From NCBI GenBank assembly GCA_030600525.1, contig JAUVLX010000021.1, positions 1 through 20,300 of the forward strand: a DNA stretch of 20,300 bases, read 5' to 3'. A model generated the notes under the pieces. The model ran no database searches and was not told the origin of the DNA. It saw only the letters and a list, made by a program, of their open reading frames with translations. The position numbers were made by a program, and so were the translations under genes. Numbering within the stretch: the stretch's first letter is position 1; the number at the start of each line of letters is the position of its first letter. Source of the DNA: Desulfobulbus sp. GTDB taxonomy: Bacteria; Desulfobacterota; Desulfobulbia; Desulfobulbales; Desulfobulbaceae. Positions 16,155-20,300 of the stretch are shown here, one piece after another.

Positions 16155-16340
16155 AGCACTTTATATTATAAAAAAAAATGAAAGACATCTGATTCTGATT
16201 ACCGAGAACCGCATATACTCGCATAAAAAGGCAATTGGTTCAGTTGATGGACTCAACAAGAAAACTTAGTATGAGAGGCACATAGGCCAAAAGAACAAAC
16301 GTCAATGGTTGATGCGCAATTATTTGATAAAATTTTGGAC

Positions 16341-17198
16341 TTATTTTTCCTGGTAATAATAGCCAGACTTGTAATCCTGGTAACCGAAGACAGTGGTATC
16401 CAATAGATTTGTCTGGTGGGCATTAAACACGACGCCTACAATCTTATCCCTACCTATCGTATCAACTAGCGCCTTTACATGTTCACGGCGGGATTTACCT
16501 TGTCGGACAACAAGAATGACACCATCGACCTGCTGCGCCAGCACAGCAGTTTCAGCAGCTGCATGGAGTGGTGGGCTATCTAACAGGACAAATCGATCAT
16601 CGTAACGCGCTTTCATTTCATTGACGAGCTTGATCATAGAATCAGAACCTGATAATTCCGCAGGATTAACTGGAGGCGGCCCAGCGGGTAAAATGGAAAG
16701 CTTGTCAACGCCTGATCTTATTATCAGTTCTTCAACGGCGATATCCTGCTTAAGATGATTTACCAAGCCACGTTCGTTGGGAACCCCAAACGCCTGATGC
16801 AGAGAAGGACGCCGCAAGTCACAGTCTACCAAGAGACAATAATCATCCACCCCTTGAGCCAGCGAAATGCCAAGGTTTGCACAGATAAAACTTTTTCCCT
16901 CCCCTGGCGACGCACTAGTTACCAACAGAGTTCGTGGAGACTCGCCAATAACAGGATATAAAATCCTGGTACGCAGAATACGGATACTTTCAGCCACCGC
17001 TCCTGTCGTTGCTGTGGCCAAAACAAGCCGCTCGTCCCATGGTGCACTGGCAACCGATTGTCCTTTAACCTGCGAAGAAGTGTTCTCTTTTACTTTCGAC
17101 GCAGTCTGCTCTAACGACGTCTTCCCTGACTTTGATTGACCGCTTTTTAGTCTGTCAGTTTCAGCGGCCTTAGTCAGAACTTTTGAAATTTTACCCAC
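16341..17198 (-). CDS. BY-type tyrosine autokinase, XrtA/CpsD type
   Basis: A 285-residue cytoplasmic P-loop kinase of the capsular/exopolysaccharide family. Walker A is SASPGEGKS (95-103), Walker A' is LLVDCDLRRP (122-131) and Walker B is VLLDSPP (204-210). The C-terminal tail FGYQDYKSGYYYQEK has five tyrosines for autophosphorylation. Such kinases pair with a polysaccharide co-polymerase to control chain length and export. I chose GTG 17198 rather than the longer frame from 17261. It gives the family-like start MGKISKVLTKAAE, has a GGGGG ribosome site five bases upstream, and overlaps the ATPase stop by 8 bases. About 60 low-complexity Ser/Lys/Gln residues precede the kinase core. Last gene of the three-gene polysaccharide unit. 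Confidence 0.92.
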   Translation of the reverse strand: MGKISKVLTKAAETDRLKSGQSKSGKTSLEQTASKVKENTSSQVKGQSVASAPWDERLVLATATTGAVAESIRILRTRILYPVIGESPRTLLVTSASPGEGKSFICANLGISLAQGVDDYCLLVDCDLRRPSLHQAFGVPNERGLVNHLKQDIAVEELIIRSGVDKLSILPAGPPPVNPAELSGSDSMIKLVNEMKARYDDRFVLLDSPPLHAAAETAVLAQQVDGVILVVRQGKSRREHVKALVDTIGRDKIVGVVFNAHQTNLLDTTVFGYQDYKSGYYYQEK

Positions 17199-18222
17199 CG
17201 TTTCCCCCAATAAAACTCTCAAATATCGTTTGTATCCACTGCAGCAAAGAAGCAGGAACAATTGCCCCCATTACCTTTTCCCCGGAAGATTGCGGCAGGA
17301 ACTCCAACATTAACAATAAACTACAAACTACAATGAGCACACCAATCGTAATCAGTACTACCCGTCTATAATCACGTTGCTTTCCGACCTCCTGCCCCAC
17401 CGGCAGCGGGTTCTTTTCTCCGGGGAAATGCAAATCTTCAATGCACTCCTGTATTAACTCAGCATTGATAACCGGCTTGTTTTCAGCAAAACCGGTTAAT
17501 AAGGCATGATCACACACAATATTAATCAATCGCGGGGTCCCTTTGCTGACAACATGGATCTGCTCAATTGCCTCATCTGTAAATATATGCAAATGCCTGG
17601 CCCCTGCATGCCGCAACCTAAAAAGTATATACTGTTTGGTCTCGCTCAGCCCGAAAGGCTTGAGGTCAAACCGAATACCAATTCGTTGACGCAAAGGTAG
17701 CAGTCGATCATCGCTCATCAATTTATTGAGCTCAGGTTGGCCGACTAAAAAAATCGACAGCACATCCTGCCCCTTAACATCAAGGTTGGACAACAACCGT
17801 ATCTCTTCCAGCAGGTCAATAGGCAGGACGTGGGCCTCATCAACAATCAGCAGAATGCGTTCACCGGCTGCATATGCAACTTTCAGCATTTCATCAAAGG
17901 CAATAAGAAACATTGCCTTGTTGCCATCCCAGGGAAGATCTAGCTTTTTTGACAGGTAAGAAAAAAATTCATCCCTGTACAAAAGCGGGTTATTCAGCAG
18001 GCAAAGCTTGACATCTGTCCCCAGAGATTCCACCAATGCTTCCAACAGGGTTGTCTTCCCAAGCCCCACATTCGCCGTTAAAACAAGAAACCCTTTCTTC
18101 CCCAAAACACCATATTTGAGAATAGCAAGTGCTTCCTGGTGGGCTTCACTCCGGAACACGACCTTGGAATCAGGTGTGAGTTTAAATGGTTTTTTGGTAA
18201 GCCCGTAATACGACTTATACAT
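17191..18222 (-). CDS. ExeA-like AAA ATPase, XrtA/PEP-CTERM locus type
   Basis: A 343-residue ATPase opening MYKSYYGLTKKPFKLTPDS, the typical ExeA/GspA-like and XrtA-associated start. Walker A is ANVGLGKTT (50-58), Walker B with DEAH is LLIVDEAHVL (124-133), and LRQRIGIRFDLKPF is the arginine-containing segment after it. A single membrane segment near 288-307 is followed by about 35 residues, probably periplasmic. Family members in exosortase A loci are thought to assist exopolysaccharide export; the exact job is not known. It lies 46 bases after the chain-length determinant and overlaps the kinase start by 8 bases. The neighbours favour the XrtA type over general-secretion ExeA. Confidence 0.9.
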   Translation of the reverse strand: MYKSYYGLTKKPFKLTPDSKVVFRSEAHQEALAILKYGVLGKKGFLVLTANVGLGKTTLLEALVESLGTDVKLCLLNNPLLYRDEFFSYLSKKLDLPWDGNKAMFLIAFDEMLKVAYAAGERILLIVDEAHVLPIDLLEEIRLLSNLDVKGQDVLSIFLVGQPELNKLMSDDRLLPLRQRIGIRFDLKPFGLSETKQYILFRLRHAGARHLHIFTDEAIEQIHVVSKGTPRLINIVCDHALLTGFAENKPVINAELIQECIEDLHFPGEKNPLPVGQEVGKQRDYRRVVLITIGVLIVVCSLLLMLEFLPQSSGEKVMGAIVPASLLQWIQTIFESFIGGNGG

Positions 18223-18268
18223 TACAGGGCTGTCTCCAGTGAGCAGATTAAGATACGTTTCAGCACAA

Positions 18269-19858
18269 TCATAATATCACAATGCCCCTGCTCCATAAGT
18301 AATAAAAAGCTGCAGCCACTATGGCCAGTCCTGTTAAAAAATAGAGAATAAAGCCTATATTTTTCAACCGAGAAATCCTCTTTTCCTGTGCCAGTGGCAA
18401 ATATGGGACAGAACAGGCAACCGAGAGACCAAGATACTCTTCTATTTCTAGAGGGTCTTTAAAAGATGAGTCCAGCAAATCCAAACCTAGCGCCAAGCCG
18501 CCCCCAAGAGCAAAACCAAGCCCGAGTGCCAGTACCATAATTTTCACAAAATCAGGCTTGACTGGTTTTTCAGGCAAACGAGCAGGGTCCATTATCTTGA
18601 ACTGGCTCCCTTGCTGTTTTTTCTCTAAATTTTCGATAGAAGACGCCTGAAGATCCTGAGACACCAGGAAGTCATAATGGCTTTTAAACTGGACATAATC
18701 ACGGGTCAATGCGGACCACTCCGCCTCTCTAACCGGTGCTGCGGCGATCCACTCCTCAAGTTTCTGAACCTGTGAACGTAACGCGTTTTCGTCCACTCGC
18801 AACTTAACAAGATTACGCTCTAGGTCTCTTTGCTGAATAGCAGCAGCCTGCAGGACCGGATCTCGATTAAGCAAAGAACGATTGGAAGAAATGCTACCTC
18901 CTTCTTTACCCTGTCCAGCAACAGCATTGCCATTGGCGCTTAATTGGGCCTCCAAACCTGCAATGCTCTTGCGGATACGTTTAACTTCCGGGTGAGTTTG
19001 CTTATATTTCACAAGTAATGCATCCAGGTAGGATTGCATCTGTGCCAGTTTCTGGTACGGATCTCCGCCAGATACAGTTTTATCGCCTGTAGTTGGAACC
19101 ACCAAACTGGAACTCACATTTTGGAGCATTTGCCGCCTTTGCCCGATCTGCTCCTGAAGGACAATCTTGGTACGCTCCAGTCCCTGAATATTATCTTGTA
19201 CTCCCTGCATTTTCACCTGCAGAGTATTCACCCGCGCGACATTGATTTCACGCTGTTCAGGGAGCTCATTGTAATATTTAAGTTTATAATCGCGCATGGC
19301 CCGCTCTTTTTTATCCAGGCTCCGCTTAGAAAGCTGCAGTTCATTGGCAATATAGCTCGATGTTTCAGAGGCTCTGTCCTCTCTATATCTCAAATTTTCT
19401 TCAATAAACTTTGATGCAAGGGCATTAGTGACCCTGAGGACTTTTCTCGGGTCTCCACCGGAAAAACTGACCTGGAAAATATCCCCTTTGGTTGGTGATA
19501 TCGCAATCACCTTATGCATAGAGTCTATGACATCTTCAAGGGGCACGTCCTCACGCATTTCAGGATAAAGATTAAAATCCTTTATTATCTTTTCCAAGCT
19601 GCTCCTACTGGTTACCTGCTGCATCAGGGTACTGACAATTTCCCGCACCCTGTCCTTGATGTCCGGCGACATTTTAGATGGGTTGACCGCCTGCTTTTCA
19701 TAAATCAGCAACGAAGTGGCCTGGTAGACCTTGGGCGTTTTATAATATATTGCCAATCCCCCAAGCAACGCTATAAAAACAAAAGTGACAATCAGCGTTT
19801 TCCGCGAAAGAATAATATCAAAATATTTTTTTATCAGTTGCTGCGTTTTCTCATTCAT
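18269..19858 (-). CDS. Polysaccharide chain-length determinant (Wzz/GNVR, XrtA type)
   Basis: A 529-residue polysaccharide co-polymerase. Membrane segment 1 is at about 21-38, followed by a long periplasmic region with a Wzz-type beta start (PKVYQATSLLIYEKQ) and extensive coiled coil at about 165-260 and 335-400. The proline-rich PEKPVKPDF (430-438) precedes a membrane segment (440-459) and a further C-terminal one (about 502-521). The long coiled coil, the extra C-terminal segment and the separate autokinase match the XrtA-system subfamily rather than a fused Wzc. It controls polymer length during exopolysaccharide assembly with the kinase. First gene of its unit, 90 bases from the divergent phosphatase; no clear Shine-Dalgarno before ATG 19858. 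Confidence 0.93.
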   Translation of the reverse strand: MNEKTQQLIKKYFDIILSRKTLIVTFVFIALLGGLAIYYKTPKVYQATSLLIYEKQAVNPSKMSPDIKDRVREIVSTLMQQVTSRSSLEKIIKDFNLYPEMREDVPLEDVIDSMHKVIAISPTKGDIFQVSFSGGDPRKVLRVTNALASKFIEENLRYREDRASETSSYIANELQLSKRSLDKKERAMRDYKLKYYNELPEQREINVARVNTLQVKMQGVQDNIQGLERTKIVLQEQIGQRRQMLQNVSSSLVVPTTGDKTVSGGDPYQKLAQMQSYLDALLVKYKQTHPEVKRIRKSIAGLEAQLSANGNAVAGQGKEGGSISSNRSLLNRDPVLQAAAIQQRDLERNLVKLRVDENALRSQVQKLEEWIAAAPVREAEWSALTRDYVQFKSHYDFLVSQDLQASSIENLEKKQQGSQFKIMDPARLPEKPVKPDFVKIMVLALGLGFALGGGLALGLDLLDSSFKDPLEIEEYLGLSVACSVPYLPLAQEKRISRLKNIGFILYFLTGLAIVAAAFYYLWSRGIVIL

Positions 19859-19948
19859 AGTGTAGAGCTAGTGTTTATGTTACATTACAAGATTTATAAA
19901 AGGATTCCCTTTGAAACAATTACCACTCTTCAACAAATTGGATTTACT

Positions 19949-20300
19949 ATGCACCGCACTGTGGTTATCGGCGACATACACGGTTGTCTAGACTCGCTCA
20001 ACAACCTGCTGGAATTGATCCTGCCCAAGGCAGACACCCTAGTTTTTCTTGGCGATTACGTAGATCGCGGTCCAGACTCACAAGGTGTTGTCGAGAGGCT
20101 CCTTGCTTTGCAAACACATCACCCACGACTCATTACCTTGAAAGGCAACCACGATTTCATGTTCCAACAATATTTTGACGGTCAGGAGAGTAGCATATTT
20201 TTACGTGTTGGTGGGAAAAATAATCTTGCTAGTTATGTTATTCCGCACTTTGTTTCTGAGCCTATGCCATTACTGCCAGCCAATCATATCCAATTCTTCC
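19949..20300 (+). CDS. PPP-family metallophosphatase (partial, cut by window end)
   Basis: The N-terminal 117 codons of a PPP-type phosphatase that continues past the window. It opens MHRTVVIGDIHGCLDSLNNL and has all three signature blocks so far expected: GDIHG (8-12), GDYVDRG and GNHD. These supply the di-metal ligands. Bacterial members act on phosphoserine/threonine or phosphotyrosine proteins, or on diadenosine tetraphosphate; the substrate cannot be chosen from this fragment. ATG 19949 has only a weak GGA upstream. It is divergent from the polysaccharide cluster with 90 bases between starts, so opposing action on the neighbouring tyrosine kinase is possible but unproven. Confidence 0.92.
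   Translation, partial: MHRTVVIGDIHGCLDSLNNLLELILPKADTLVFLGDYVDRGPDSQGVVERLLALQTHHPRLITLKGNHDFMFQQYFDGQESSIFLRVGGKNNLASYVIPHFVSEPMPLLPANHIQFF

Noticed and set aside
16240..16262. Possible terminator hairpin (GTTGA-TGGAC-TCAAC) between the kinase and the Nth-Xth gene
   Set aside because: The stem is only five bases and no T-run follows directly on the - strand, so it does not meet the pattern of an intrinsic terminator.
16240..16343. Short - strand frame after the kinase stop ending in a hydrophobic stretch (LTFVLLAYVPLILSFLVESIN)
   Set aside because: It looks like a small membrane peptide or gene remnant, but has no ATG, no ribosome site and overlaps the end of the kinase gene. T-rich DNA gives such translations by chance.

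Overview
The window looks like chromosomal DNA of a Gram-negative bacterium, most likely in the Desulfobacterota (Desulfobulbales-like). This placement is an inference from protein style and gene order, not a database match. Gram-negative clues are a YidC with a large periplasmic domain, Lgt, and a two-membrane-span polysaccharide co-polymerase with a separate tyrosine autokinase. GC content is moderate by eye. No rRNA, tRNA, insertion sequence, phage gene or CRISPR array was seen. Most genes are housekeeping genes with full-length products.

Layout. (1) 252-1666, + strand: a membrane-anchored LytM/M23 endopeptidase followed by a bactofilin, a likely cell-shape module. (2) 6517 down to 1698, - strand: the conserved rpmH-rnpA-yidD-yidC-jag-mnmE operon, in which the 45-codon rpmH is easily missed. 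It has a near-consensus promoter at 6538-6566. The adjoining intergenic region has a degenerate parS-like sequence. (3) 6756-9089, + strand: a class I SAM methyltransferase of unknown substrate, then trkA. trkH lies tail-to-tail with trkA on the - strand (10614-9109). (4) 10804-13522, + strand: mnmG and lgt. MnmE and MnmG, the two halves of the tRNA wobble-uridine modification enzyme, are thus both in the window but in separate transcription units. (5) 13815-13537, - strand: an HU-type DNA-binding protein, preceded by an AT-rich region with a perfect 8-bp inverted repeat. (6) 16154-14040, - strand: a single-polypeptide fusion of endonuclease III (Nth) and exonuclease III (Xth), with its stop codon directly abutting the start of a NarL/FixJ response regulator. 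(7) 19858-16341, - strand: a polysaccharide chain-length determinant, an ExeA-like AAA ATPase and a BY-type tyrosine autokinase, the trio characteristic of exosortase A (XrtA/EpsH) exopolysaccharide loci. (8) 19949 to the window end, + strand: the N-terminal part of a PPP-family metallophosphatase, divergent from the polysaccharide cluster.

The most unusual items are the Nth-Xth fusion, its zero-gap coupling to an orphan response regulator, and the nested inverted repeats between that regulator and the HU gene. I found no clearly new defence system or mobile system.
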